Source: CBDAPI01 sp965248635
Lineage (GTDB): Bacteria > Acidobacteriota > UBA6911 > RPQK01 > CBDAPI01
Assembly: GCA_965248635.1 (NCBI GenBank)
Contig: OZ252114.1
Span: 4,030,001 to 4,094,000 of the forward strand
Reading direction: 5' to 3'
Length of the DNA: 64,000 bases
Shown here: positions 29,901 to 37,550 of the stretch, piece after piece
How the letters are laid out: every line of letters begins with the position of its first letter
Numbering within the stretch: the stretch's first letter is position 1
Made by a program: the position numbers and the translations under genes
Notes under the pieces: model-generated
What the model was told of the DNA's origin: nothing
The model's input: the letters and a program-made list of their open reading frames with translations, nothing else
The model's database searches: none

Positions 29901-30045
29901 TCGTCTCCTGGGGAGACCTGCCGGCGTCAGCCGATTCAGGCGCCGGCCCGGACTGCCGGCACCCAGTCAGGCAGATCAGTAGGAGGAAAAGGGCAATGGG
30001 AGAGAAGAAGTGAATCATAAAGAAAACCGGATCCTTGCCTCTCAT
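26995..30045 (-). CDS. Membrane-bound PQQ-type dehydrogenase with HEAT repeats and C-terminal cytochrome c
   Basis: 1016 residues. A lipoprotein signal (LFLLLICLTGC) anchors it facing the periplasm; ATG 30018 is an alternative start nine codons in. An N-terminal six-bladed propeller (EGLEVTLFAAEPDLRNPTAMDVDAQGRVWV, YMTNGDSG, IHADAGPGVIRAYQL, ILVADWYDPGVGGHRMGD) matches the PVC-type membrane-bound dehydrogenase domain. A long alpha-helical HEAT-like region of about 350 residues follows. The C-terminus is the TIGR02603-type heme domain with CFQCH, NVGPDLSRIGQKY, ESIINPSAAIGHEY and LVSGMTVQELVDVVAFL. It probably oxidises a sugar or alcohol and passes electrons to its own heme. The substrate is unknown. 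Confidence 0.9.
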   Translation of the reverse strand: MRGKDPVFFMIHFFSPIALFLLLICLTGCRQSGPAPESADAGRSPQETMLGMIVAEGLEVTLFAAEPDLRNPTAMDVDAQGRVWVTEAVNYRLFRHQVAEAAGDRIRILEDRDGDGRVDKASTFYQDPSVQAPLGIAVLGDRVYVSQSPELFYLEDRDQDGVADAKTVVLEGFGGVDHDHAIHGLTFGPDGRIYMTNGDSGLDVTDGSGQRLRAGKKGEPFRAATVLRTDLDGQQLELLAEGMRNPYEPAVDSFGNVFASDNDDDGNQQCRINQVLEGGYYGYWPKIRGDRRRDSVHWNQDRAGVVPPLIKTGFGSPSGITMYEGRLLPERFQNALIHADAGPGVIRAYQLAPQGAGFQADIEILLANRQDSWFRPIDVSVAPDGSILVADWYDPGVGGHRMGDTSAGRIYRIAPPGSRYSVPLLDLKSDGGIREALSSPNPARRFLAFQKVKSKAQSGDTRLLEELLESPRGVIRARALWLLGLHSEQGLDRALTASRDPDPRIRMLSVRLLSSKAALTRAPWLKEDADPAVRRQLILALAGVRDRKWAQDWLSDLALAFDGRDRFYREALGIALRGREIEALDQILRLAGRTWNRRLAGLSLQLHPPAALSLARQAALDERLDPGLRETALRTLDAIGGSAAGGVLYQLATHGPVPLQRVALNLLGRDGGRVWLDFLATTRIDDVLRKALHQPEVAEAAATFISECGRIAFFQDFLGRALDTLLAIEERREALRLASQVVASRIGEAPVFPSEDVVKLLQEKDPEIQTYVVWTLNAFGYDQANQILKDIVADQSRGRPLREETVKLLAGSKSGALLLLNLTEAGDLPADLELLVADRLHSSSFEDIKLLAKEVLPGEVTAEGLQLPSIDRLVSLQGDQDRGRQIFFRAESSQCFQCHRVDGEGRNVGPDLSRIGQKYGRQELYESIINPSAAIGHEYQPWVLRTVDQGYLIGFIGEETDTEIELVDSGGQVTTVSKSKLIQRHPSQTSLMPNGLVSGMTVQELVDVVAFLSERK

Positions 30046-30087
30046 TTTGCTTCAATGATGTGGTCGATGCTAGTGCTAACGTCCCCT

Positions 30088-30220
30088 CCTTGCCCTTGCC
30101 TTTGCCGTGACCTCATCTTTTGGTTGCATCAAGGCTCTTGACCAACGCCGCCAGCATTGACACGATGATAACGTTGCAGGCCAGAAAAACACGAGACGAT
30201 TGACGGGCAAGGGCAAGGGC
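30088..30220. repeat. Dispersed palindromic intergenic repeat, copy A (133 bp)
   Basis: The unit is bounded by inverted CCTTGCCCTTGCC and GGGCAAGGGCAAGG ends. It shares TTGCATCAAGGCTCTTGACC, GCAGGCCAGAAAAAC and GAGACGATTGACGGGCAAGG with copy B at 60769-60878, with a few substitutions and about 25 extra bases in the middle. No gene is present. A fragment of the same left end (CCCCTTGCCTTTGCCCTTACC) occurs at 55051-55074. Confidence 0.7.
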
Positions 30221-30329
30221 AGCGGCGAGCAAGTTGATCCAACCCTTTCCATCCCTGCCGCGAAACGCAGATGGCTATCTGTCAGGCCCCGAATCCGAGC
30301 AACCAACATCAATTTAGAAAGGAAATGTC

Positions 30330-31328
30330 ATGCAACTCCTCAGAGACCAGGATGCGAACCTGAAAGCGTTGACCGACAAGACAGTTGCTGTACTCGGTTA
30401 CGGAAACCAGGGAAGGGCCCAAGCATTGAATCTGCGAGACAGCGGGATCGCAGTCGTGGTGGGCAACCGCGATGATGAGTACCGCGATCGGGCCAGGACG
30501 GACGGATTTGAAGTGCTGGAGATTTGGGAAGCCTCCGCCCGCGGAGATGTCCTTCTAGTGCTCACGACCGACGAATCCCAGCCAGTGATCTGGAATGAAC
30601 AAATTGCTCCCGGCATCAACGGGGGCAACACGCTGGTTTGGGGCAGTGGCTACAACATCGGTTACGATTTGATTCGTCCGCCCGCCAACGTGAACATCGT
30701 GATGGTCGCACCTCGTATGACCGGCGATGTGGTGAGAACTCTGTTTGAGCGTGGAAAGGGCGCCATGGCACAGTTCGCCGTGCATCAGGACACCAGTGGA
30801 AACGCCAGGGCGACAGCGCTCGCGCTGTGCAAGGGAATCGGCCTCACCCGCGGCGGAGTTTTCGAATCCTCATTTCGAGAAGAGGCTGAACTGGATCTCT
30901 TTGCGGAGCAAGTCATCTGGGCCGGACTCAGCGCCTGGTTTGTCGCATGCTTCGAGATGGGCGTCGAGAGCGGGTTCTCACCCGAGTTGATGGTGATCGA
31001 ACTCTATGCCTCAGGCGAGGCATCGGAAATCCTGGGGCTCATGGCTCACCGCGGTTTCTTTCGCCAGATGGCGCTTCACTCCACCACAAGTCAGTACGGA
31101 ACCCTGTCACGAGGGCCGGATCTGATTGGCGATGAGATGAAGAAAAAGGCCCGGGCACTGCTGCAAAAGGACATCAAAGAAGGAGCCTTTGTGCGCGAGT
31201 GGAGTCAAGAGCAGTCGGAAGGATCGAAGCGCCTGAAGGAACTCAGAGAGAAAGCGCTGGCCCATCCCATGAGCCTGGCGGAAGACGAAGTGATCCGGCA
31301 GATCCAGGAGGCTCATTCCCTCCAATAG
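30330..31328 (+). CDS. Ketol-acid reductoisomerase-like protein lacking key catalytic residues
   Basis: 332 residues with AAAGGAAATGTC before the ATG. The Rossmann motif is GYGNQGRAQALNLRDSG (residues 23-39). The all-helical KARI core is recognisable in VHQDTSGNARATALALCKGIG, ELDLFAEQ (metal ligands Asp189 and Glu193) and STTSQYGTLSRGPDLI. However, the catalytic His of the FAHGFNI motif is Ser106 (VWGSGYNI), the conserved Lys is Arg129 (VAPRMTG), and the Glu pair in helix 2 is spaced two residues wider. Normal branched-chain synthesis is therefore unlikely. It stands alone on its strand, with no ilvB or ilvD nearby. A second variant lies at 44628. Confidence 0.85.
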   Translation: MQLLRDQDANLKALTDKTVAVLGYGNQGRAQALNLRDSGIAVVVGNRDDEYRDRARTDGFEVLEIWEASARGDVLLVLTTDESQPVIWNEQIAPGINGGNTLVWGSGYNIGYDLIRPPANVNIVMVAPRMTGDVVRTLFERGKGAMAQFAVHQDTSGNARATALALCKGIGLTRGGVFESSFREEAELDLFAEQVIWAGLSAWFVACFEMGVESGFSPELMVIELYASGEASEILGLMAHRGFFRQMALHSTTSQYGTLSRGPDLIGDEMKKKARALLQKDIKEGAFVREWSQEQSEGSKRLKELREKALAHPMSLAEDEVIRQIQEAHSLQ

Positions 31329-31383
31329 TAAATCCCCGATAAACCAGGTGCGCTTCATTCAAGATCCCAATTCAGGAGCTGCA

Positions 31384-31866
31384 CTAGAGCGGCATCACGT
31401 TGTCAGGAGTAGCCCATCCGATGTCCAGCCTGGTCATGACCAGAATGTGCACCGCCTGCCGGGTGATCAGCCATTTCGTGCCCTCCAGACGAAACTCCCA
31501 CCGGTAGGTTCCCCAGCCCACTATCGACTCTCCACTCCGCTCCTGGAAGAGCTGCCAGTACATGGAAGCTTCAGCTCCATCGGAATTCAGGATGATGCTC
31601 TCGTTGGTGTAATAGCGCCTCGGGTTGCGAAAACGATCCCAGTAGGTGTCAAAAAAGTTTAGAATAGCTTCCCTTCCCTCCGCCACGATATCCCAGGGAG
31701 TCACGGTAAGCACCGCCTCCGGGGCGAAGATTTCAGCCAGGTCGTTGCGGCGCTTTTCATCGACGGCTTGCGCATAGCGGGACAGAATCTGCCGGATGTC
31801 TTCCCTGGCTCCCAGGTCGCGGACTTGCCGCTCCAAGCGCCGGACACGGTCTTCCATATTCTCCAT
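31384..31866 (-). CDS. SnoaL-like (NTF2-fold) protein
   Basis: 160 residues. A short N-terminal coiled-coil-like segment (MENMEDRVRRLERQVRDL) precedes the SnoaL/NTF2-like cone fold. Recognisable pieces are REDIRQILSRYAQAVDEKRRNDLAEIFAPEAVLTV, the AILNFFDTYWDRFRNPRRYYTNESI strand region and the closing TRLDIGWATPDN. Members are small dehydratases, isomerases or binding proteins such as LinA or scytalone dehydratase. No ligand can be assigned. It is four bases downstream of the CocE/NonD hydrolase on the same strand, so the two are probably co-transcribed. Confidence 0.75.
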   Translation of the reverse strand: MENMEDRVRRLERQVRDLGAREDIRQILSRYAQAVDEKRRNDLAEIFAPEAVLTVTPWDIVAEGREAILNFFDTYWDRFRNPRRYYTNESIILNSDGAEASMYWQLFQERSGESIVGWGTYRWEFRLEGTKWLITRQAVHILVMTRLDIGWATPDNVMPL

Positions 31867-31870
31867 AGTT

Positions 31871-33673
31871 TTACTGCTGATTCCCTCTCGACACCGGAAT
31901 CACGGGGAGGAGAACATGAGAGGGATGTTCGGCGTCGTGATAGACAGTCTGGCTGGCCACCACAATTCTGGGGTCGATCCCCAGTTCTCCGCCGTTATTC
32001 AAGTTCCGATCGAAGCGTGGGAAATTGCTGCTCGAAATCTCAATCCGAATCCGGTGCCCCTTCAGAAACGCTTGGCTCGTGACTCCCATCTTGATCCTGA
32101 ACTCGTATATTCTGCCGGGTTCCAGGAGGACTGGTTTCTGGAACGATTCCCGGAATCTGGCTCGCAGAATTCCCTCACAGATGTTGATCGACCGGCCGTC
32201 CGGATAGACGTCCAGCAGGCGAGCCGTCCAGTCTGTGTCCAGAGCTGAACTGGAGGCGAAGATTCTGGCTTCCACGGGTCCGGTCACCTCCAACTCCTGC
32301 GCCATGGCTTCGGTCGTGTAGACAAGGACGTCATCTCTTCGCTCGATGGGCCGGTGATCGGCCGGGGGGTGGGAGCCGTCTCGGATTCCGGTTATTAGCG
32401 GGACCGGGTCCTCCGGGTCGTAAGTGTAGGAGTCGTGGGGCACCCCCGCCGAGGACATTTTCTTGCTGAGACGACCATCTCCGAAGAGGCTGTTGGCATG
32501 GCCTTCACTGTCCAGATAGTAGCGGGTCCAACGGGTTTCGGGCAGCGGCCATTTCTCGGCTTCCCTCCACTGGTTGCGGCCCATGACGAAGAGCCTCAAT
32601 GGGGCCTCGTCTTCCATGCCGTTTTTGATCCCTTTGAGCCAGCGATCCATCCAGCGCAGCCACAGTTCATAGAGGTCGACTACGGACTTCTCACCGAAGT
32701 CGATGATTCCATACTGCTGCTTGGGTTTGTCGGTGTGGACCCACGGTCCCATCAGCACTTTCTGGAGGCGGCGCGCCCCTTCGGTTCCTTCCTTTTGAAT
32801 TCCCTCGTAATTGGCGAAGAGGGACACTGAATGGGTGTCCCACCAGCCGGCGATCTGGAGAATGGGGATATCCATCCGGGCGAACTTCCCGTAGAATCTG
32901 ATGTTTTTCCAGTAGTCATCGTAGCTGGAGTGGCGAACCCTGTCGCGGTACAAGGTGATGGGACGCCCTGTCGCTTCCTCGTCCTGTGTCAGAACGGGCA
33001 ACTTTCGAAAGAGTTTGTCCCAGTCATAGATGCCGATGGGCTGGCGGGTGCGGGAGTTGTTGGACATGGTCCAGGGTAGGGTGATATGCAGCAGCAGGGC
33101 GCCTCCGGTGTAGGAGGGACCATAGAGGTAATAATCGGCTGGCGCCATCTGGGGAATGATGGTCTTCAGATAGGGAGAGCCCGTGGGCGCCGCCGTCCAC
33201 TGGACCATCCCCATGTAGGACATGCCGTTCATCCCCACACTGCCGTTGGACCACGGCTGCGTACCGCACCAGTCAAGACTGTCTCGCCCGTCGTTGGCCT
33301 CGTCGCGCACGGAGTAGAATTCTCCTTCCGAGTCAAAGCGACCGCGACAGTCCTGGACGACGTAAACATAGCCCCGGCGCGCGAAATAGAGGGCTCGCTC
33401 CACATACCAGTCACCCTGGTTGCCGTAGGGCGTCCTTTCCAGAATGACGGGCCATTGACCCTCTTCCCTGGGAAGATAGACATCGGCCGACAGTCTGACG
33501 CCGTCCCGCATAAGAACCTTCACATCAATCAGAGTCGCGACCTCATGATCAGGCCTGGAAAGGAGTTTCTTCCAGGCCGGCGTCTCGACTTGAGCCAGGG
33601 CACTGGACACGGTCAGGGCCATGACCAGGACCAGTAACTGAACGTCCGGTCCTCTCGATTCCGTGATTTTCAA
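31871..33673 (-). CDS. CocE/NonD family hydrolase (X-Pro dipeptidyl-peptidase type), secreted
   Basis: 600 residues with a signal peptide (LLVLVMALTVSSALAQ). The S15-type alpha/beta hydrolase opens with VKVLMRDGVRLSADVYLPREEGQWPVIL. The nucleophile serine is in GMSYMGM, the Asp in AGWWDTHS and the His in GPWVHTD. The C-terminal jelly-roll domain contains RIRIEISSSNFPRFDRNLN and ends HPSHVLLPVIP. The group includes cocaine esterase, glutaryl-7-ACA acylase and Xaa-Pro peptidases; acyl esters or amides are likely substrates. It is followed after four bases by the SnoaL protein. A paralog lies at 60994-62769 and a C-terminal stub of a third at 52071. Confidence 0.92.
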   Translation of the reverse strand: MKITESRGPDVQLLVLVMALTVSSALAQVETPAWKKLLSRPDHEVATLIDVKVLMRDGVRLSADVYLPREEGQWPVILERTPYGNQGDWYVERALYFARRGYVYVVQDCRGRFDSEGEFYSVRDEANDGRDSLDWCGTQPWSNGSVGMNGMSYMGMVQWTAAPTGSPYLKTIIPQMAPADYYLYGPSYTGGALLLHITLPWTMSNNSRTRQPIGIYDWDKLFRKLPVLTQDEEATGRPITLYRDRVRHSSYDDYWKNIRFYGKFARMDIPILQIAGWWDTHSVSLFANYEGIQKEGTEGARRLQKVLMGPWVHTDKPKQQYGIIDFGEKSVVDLYELWLRWMDRWLKGIKNGMEDEAPLRLFVMGRNQWREAEKWPLPETRWTRYYLDSEGHANSLFGDGRLSKKMSSAGVPHDSYTYDPEDPVPLITGIRDGSHPPADHRPIERRDDVLVYTTEAMAQELEVTGPVEARIFASSSALDTDWTARLLDVYPDGRSINICEGILRARFRESFQKPVLLEPGRIYEFRIKMGVTSQAFLKGHRIRIEISSSNFPRFDRNLNNGGELGIDPRIVVASQTVYHDAEHPSHVLLPVIPVSRGNQQ

Positions 33674-33816
33674 TTCGCCCGTCCTCCCTCGGGAATAGTA
33701 GCCGATCGAGGAACACCTGGAAAGGGCGCGTCCGGGTCAACTGGTACAGGCGAGCTGCACTCTAGTACTTGCCTCGGAGCTATCAGGAAGCGGCCCCCTC
33801 TCGAATTCAGTCGAGT

Positions 33817-35337
33817 TCAGGGCTGTTTCCAACCCCGCGCAAAAGAAGTCTCACCATAGTATGGGTAAGAATCGATTTGATCACCCCCCCCCAGAACACG
33901 CGGATCAAGAGTTGACCTCAGCTCGCGCAAAAGCTGCCCGGACAATTGCTCCAGGATAGACAGATAATCAGGATCATCCGCCACGTTCCGAAGCTGGTTG
34001 GGGTCGCTGCTCAGGTCGTAAAGCTCCTCGGCCGGGCGCTTTGCAAAGGCCAGGTCGTAGAGCCTGCGATGCAGATCATCCTGGTCCCGATGGTCGACCA
34101 TGTAGAACTTGGTGGGACCATTGTCGACATCTCCAAGCCAGGTCCCCGGGACGAATGCCCGCTCATAATTGGGCGTTCCGGCCGGCCATCGATCGGGCCT
34201 GAAGTTTCTAATGTAGAGAAAATCGTGAGTTCGGATGGCTCGCATAGGCGTGCCGCCGCCATCGGGGGCTTCCTGGGCCGGTTCATGCCGCTCTTTGCCT
34301 GTCAGGACGAAATCCCGATCGGGGTCAATGCGGCCCGACTCCCTGGACTCGAGAATGTTCAACAGGCTTCTTCCAGTCATCGTCTCGGGTACCGGTACTC
34401 CAGCCAGTTCCAGAAAGGTGGGGGCCAGGTCGGTGAGACTGACCAGATCATCACTGCGTCGGGCGCCTGAAATGAGACCGGGGTGGCGAATCACCAGCGG
34501 TACACGAGTCCCGGTGTCGTACAGATTGGCCTTGCAGCGGGGGAAGGGCATCCCGTGATCGCCGGTCATGACCAGGATCGTGTTGTTTAGTTCATCGAGC
34601 CGCTCCAGTTCCCTCAGCACCCTTCCGATCTCGGTATCAAAGCGCTGGACCTCGAAATAGTAATCAGCGACATCACCTCTGATCTCAGGGCTGTCGGGGA
34701 AGCCGGCAGGCAGGCGGATCGCATCCAGGTCCATTCCCGCAGCCTTCCCTGAACCCCGCTCATAAGGCCGGTGGGGATCAGAGGTCCCATACCAGTAGCA
34801 AAAAGGTTGATCAGCCGGCCTTTTCTCCAGGAACTCGGTAAAGCTCTTGAATTGCTCTCCAGCCGGGTTGCGGGTTCTGCCTCCAGGTTCGAGCCGGCCC
34901 GGGCCCCAGCCCTTCCCCTGATAGCCCACGAAATACCCTGCTTGCTCCAAGAGCTCCGGATAGACAGGGAATTTGGCCTGTAAAGTGCTCCAGAGGTTGG
35001 CGCTTTCTTCCAGTCTCCAGTGCAGCTGGCCCGTCAAAAGGGCAGCTCTCGAGGAAGTGCAGGAGGGTGACGAAACGTAGGCGTGGCCGAACAGAATCCC
35101 CTCTCGGGCAAGGCGGTCGAATGTGGGCGTGCGAACAACGGGGTCTCCGTGTGCACCCGCGTGGGGCCACCCCCAGTCGTCGGCCAAGGCGAGGACAATA
35201 TTGGGGCGGTCCGGTTCAGGAGGCACTCCCGAAGTGCACCCTCCTGGCCACACGGTCGTTGTTAACAGGATGGTAAGGAGAGGAAGCCGCCGCTTGATCT
35301 GGGCAATCCTGCCAAAACAATACGATCCATAACTCAT
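33817..35337 (-). CDS. Type I (formylglycine) sulfatase, lipoprotein
   Basis: About 506 residues from ATG 35337 (MSYGSYCFGR), chosen because AAAGGAG lies seven bases upstream; the frame extends to 35433 without a better site. A lipoprotein signal ends in WPGGC. The sulfatase core begins PNIVLALADDWGW (metal Asp pair). CTSSR in SPSCTSSRAALLTG is the site where Cys is converted to formylglycine (CxSxR variant). VMTGDHGMPFPRCKANLYDTGTRVPLVIR supplies the second metal Asp/His. It would remove sulfate from exported carbohydrates or lipids. It shares its upstream region with the divergent glmS. Confidence 0.93.
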   Translation of the reverse strand: MSYGSYCFGRIAQIKRRLPLLTILLTTTVWPGGCTSGVPPEPDRPNIVLALADDWGWPHAGAHGDPVVRTPTFDRLAREGILFGHAYVSSPSCTSSRAALLTGQLHWRLEESANLWSTLQAKFPVYPELLEQAGYFVGYQGKGWGPGRLEPGGRTRNPAGEQFKSFTEFLEKRPADQPFCYWYGTSDPHRPYERGSGKAAGMDLDAIRLPAGFPDSPEIRGDVADYYFEVQRFDTEIGRVLRELERLDELNNTILVMTGDHGMPFPRCKANLYDTGTRVPLVIRHPGLISGARRSDDLVSLTDLAPTFLELAGVPVPETMTGRSLLNILESRESGRIDPDRDFVLTGKERHEPAQEAPDGGGTPMRAIRTHDFLYIRNFRPDRWPAGTPNYERAFVPGTWLGDVDNGPTKFYMVDHRDQDDLHRRLYDLAFAKRPAEELYDLSSDPNQLRNVADDPDYLSILEQLSGQLLRELRSTLDPRVLGGGDQIDSYPYYGETSFARGWKQP

Positions 35338-35673
35338 GAGAGGCTCCTTTTCCGTTTGCAGTGCGAGATCATCAACCTTGCCGTCTTCAAGGAGAACCCT
35401 GACAAGGCCGATATGCGAGCCACTCTTGCTCACATTAGGGGCCGGTTTCTGTCGGGCTTCCGGTCAGGCTTCTTGACAGGCACCCAGGCACCTTCCGATA
35501 ATGATCGCCGATTCTGTGGGAAAAGTCCCACCGTCTTTCTGGGGAGTATCGAATCGCCGTTCCTTCCAGTCCACGGTCAACACCACAGAAACGGGCAGAG
35601 CGAGAGCGTTGACGGTACGATTGAAGAGGTCAAGGACCGGATCTGTGAATCGCATTACTGAGGGCTTTTAGAG
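35338..35673. other. 336-bp divergent intergenic region
   Basis: This stretch separates the divergent sulfatase and glmS. A 63-codon minus-strand frame (35464-35655; MRFTDPVLDLFNRTVNALALP...) and a plus-strand frame overlap here. Neither has a recognisable domain or a clear ribosome-binding site, so I do not call a gene, although the minus frame could be a small ORF or decayed gene ahead of the sulfatase. No glmS ribozyme-like fold was recognised. Confidence 0.4.
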
Positions 35674-37521
35674 GTGTGCGGTATTGTCGGATATGTCGGG
35701 AGTCGGGAAGCACTGCCGCATCTACTCAACGGACTGAAGCGCCTGGAATACCGCGGTTACGATTCGGCTGGCGTAGCGGTGTTAAGCGGAAGGGCAATCT
35801 TCCTGCTCAAACAGGTGGGCAAGGTTGCCACCCTGGATAACTGGCTGTCCGAGTCCCGGTGTGATCAGCCTCAGCAAGAGGCGAACTGTGGAGTTGCACA
35901 CACACGCTGGGCGACCCATGGTGCACCCTCGATCGAGAACGCGCATCCCCATCTGGATGGATCGGGGAGAATCGCTCTGGTTCATAACGGAATCATTGAA
36001 AACCACACCGACATTCGACGGTATCTTGAAAAGCAGAACCATGAATTCCGCTCAGAGACTGACAGCGAAACGCTGGCTCACCTCATTGGCAGTTGCTATA
36101 TCGAAACGGATGATCTGTTGGAAGCGACCTGCGCAGCACTGGCCCGCGTTGAAGGGACCTTTGGCATTGCGGTAGTATGCGCGGATCATCCCGACCGGAT
36201 TGTGGTGGCCCGGCGGGGTAGTCCGATTCTCATCGGCGTCAGTGCAGACGAGACCATCGTTGCGAGTGATGCAGCCGCCATTGTCTCGTTAACGCAACGG
36301 GTGATCTACCTAAATGACAACGATGTCGCACTTGTCACTCGAAACTCGATCGATATCCGCGACCTGAAGAACATCCCGGTAAGCCGTGAGGCGGCGATTC
36401 TGGACTGGATGCCGGGTGCGGACGAGAAAGAGGGTTACGAGCATTTCATGCTCAAGGAGATATTTGAGCAGCCAGCGGCTCTTCGCAACACTCAGCGAGG
36501 ACGCCTTGATCTTGACAACGGGACAGCAGTGCTTTCGGGCCTGAACCTGACGCCACGGGAAATCACCGATTTGAGCCGAATTCTGATGGTGGCGTGCGGC
36601 ACATCCCTCAATGCGGGACTGGTGGGTCAATATGCGTTTGAGGATCTTGCCCAACTGCCGGCAAAGGTAGAACAAGCAGCGGAATTCCGGTATCGGAACC
36701 CAATCATTCTGCCGGGCGATCTGGTGTTCGCTATCAGCCAATCCGGGGAGACGGCCGATACTCTGGCGGCGGTGCGGGAGGCCCAGCAAAAGGGTGCTCT
36801 GGTGGCTGGCATCTGCAATGTCGTTGGCTCGACCGTCGCCAGGGAGACAGGGCGAGGGGTTTACATTCACGCCGGCCCGGAGATCAGCGTGGCATCCACG
36901 AAGGCCTTTACCTGTCAGCTTAGCGTTTTGCTCATGTTGGCTCTAAAGATAGCGCGTTGCCGGCGTCTATCGCTGCCCGAAGGTCGAGCCGTAGCTGAGG
37001 AGATCGGTAGATTGCCGGACATCGTTGAAGCGACGCTCGAGCGGAACGATGGCATCGCGAAACTTGCGGAGCGCTATGCTGGATACGAACATGCGTTCTT
37101 TATCGGGCGTGGTTATCTTTTTCCAGTCGCGATGGAGGGTGCCTTGAAGCTGAAAGAGATTAGTTATATTCATGCCGAGGGTTATCATGCCGCGGAGATG
37201 AAGCATGGTCCGATTGCCCTCTTGCAGGAAAACACTCCGGTTGTGGCCCTGCTGACAGAAATGCCTGAAAAGGCAAAGATGCTGGCCAACGCTCATGCCT
37301 GCAAGGCGCGCAATGCTCCCCTGCTGGCCGTGGCCACCGAAGGCGATGAAGAAACGGGCAGAATCGCGGATGACGTGATCAGCGTGCCGCCCTGCCACCC
37401 TTACCTGGCGCCCATTCCCGTCACAGTGGCTTTGCAGCTCTTTGCCTATCATGTCGCCCGCCTGCGCGGCTGCGAGATCGATCAGCCAAGGAATCTCGCC
37501 AAGAGCGTCACCGTCGAGTAG
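35674..37521 (+). CDS. glmS: Glutamine-fructose-6-phosphate aminotransferase (isomerising)
   Basis: 615 residues with a GTG start, forced because the catalytic Cys must be residue 2 (MCGIVGYVGSREALPH). The N-terminal class II glutamine amidotransferase has HTRWATHGAPSIENAHPH and GIIENH. Two SIS sugar-isomerase domains follow, with ACGTSLNAGLVG, AISQSGETADTLAA, VASTKAFTCQ and GRGYLFPVAMEGALKLKEISYIHAEGYHAAEMKHGPIALL. The end DQPRNLAKSVTVE carries the conserved C-terminal substrate-site residues. It makes glucosamine-6-phosphate from fructose-6-phosphate and glutamine for cell wall and surface sugars. The neighbouring cluster on the other strand ends at fructose-6-phosphate. Confidence 0.97.
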   Translation: MCGIVGYVGSREALPHLLNGLKRLEYRGYDSAGVAVLSGRAIFLLKQVGKVATLDNWLSESRCDQPQQEANCGVAHTRWATHGAPSIENAHPHLDGSGRIALVHNGIIENHTDIRRYLEKQNHEFRSETDSETLAHLIGSCYIETDDLLEATCAALARVEGTFGIAVVCADHPDRIVVARRGSPILIGVSADETIVASDAAAIVSLTQRVIYLNDNDVALVTRNSIDIRDLKNIPVSREAAILDWMPGADEKEGYEHFMLKEIFEQPAALRNTQRGRLDLDNGTAVLSGLNLTPREITDLSRILMVACGTSLNAGLVGQYAFEDLAQLPAKVEQAAEFRYRNPIILPGDLVFAISQSGETADTLAAVREAQQKGALVAGICNVVGSTVARETGRGVYIHAGPEISVASTKAFTCQLSVLLMLALKIARCRRLSLPEGRAVAEEIGRLPDIVEATLERNDGIAKLAERYAGYEHAFFIGRGYLFPVAMEGALKLKEISYIHAEGYHAAEMKHGPIALLQENTPVVALLTEMPEKAKMLANAHACKARNAPLLAVATEGDEETGRIADDVISVPPCHPYLAPIPVTVALQLFAYHVARLRGCEIDQPRNLAKSVTVE

Positions 37522-37550
37522 CCCTCTGTTCCAAGAGTGAACTCCCTCTT

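Noticed and set aside
35338..35673. glmS ribozyme or riboswitch upstream of glmS
   Set aside because: No conserved ribozyme core could be recognised, and the GTG start is close to other sequence without a suitable fold.
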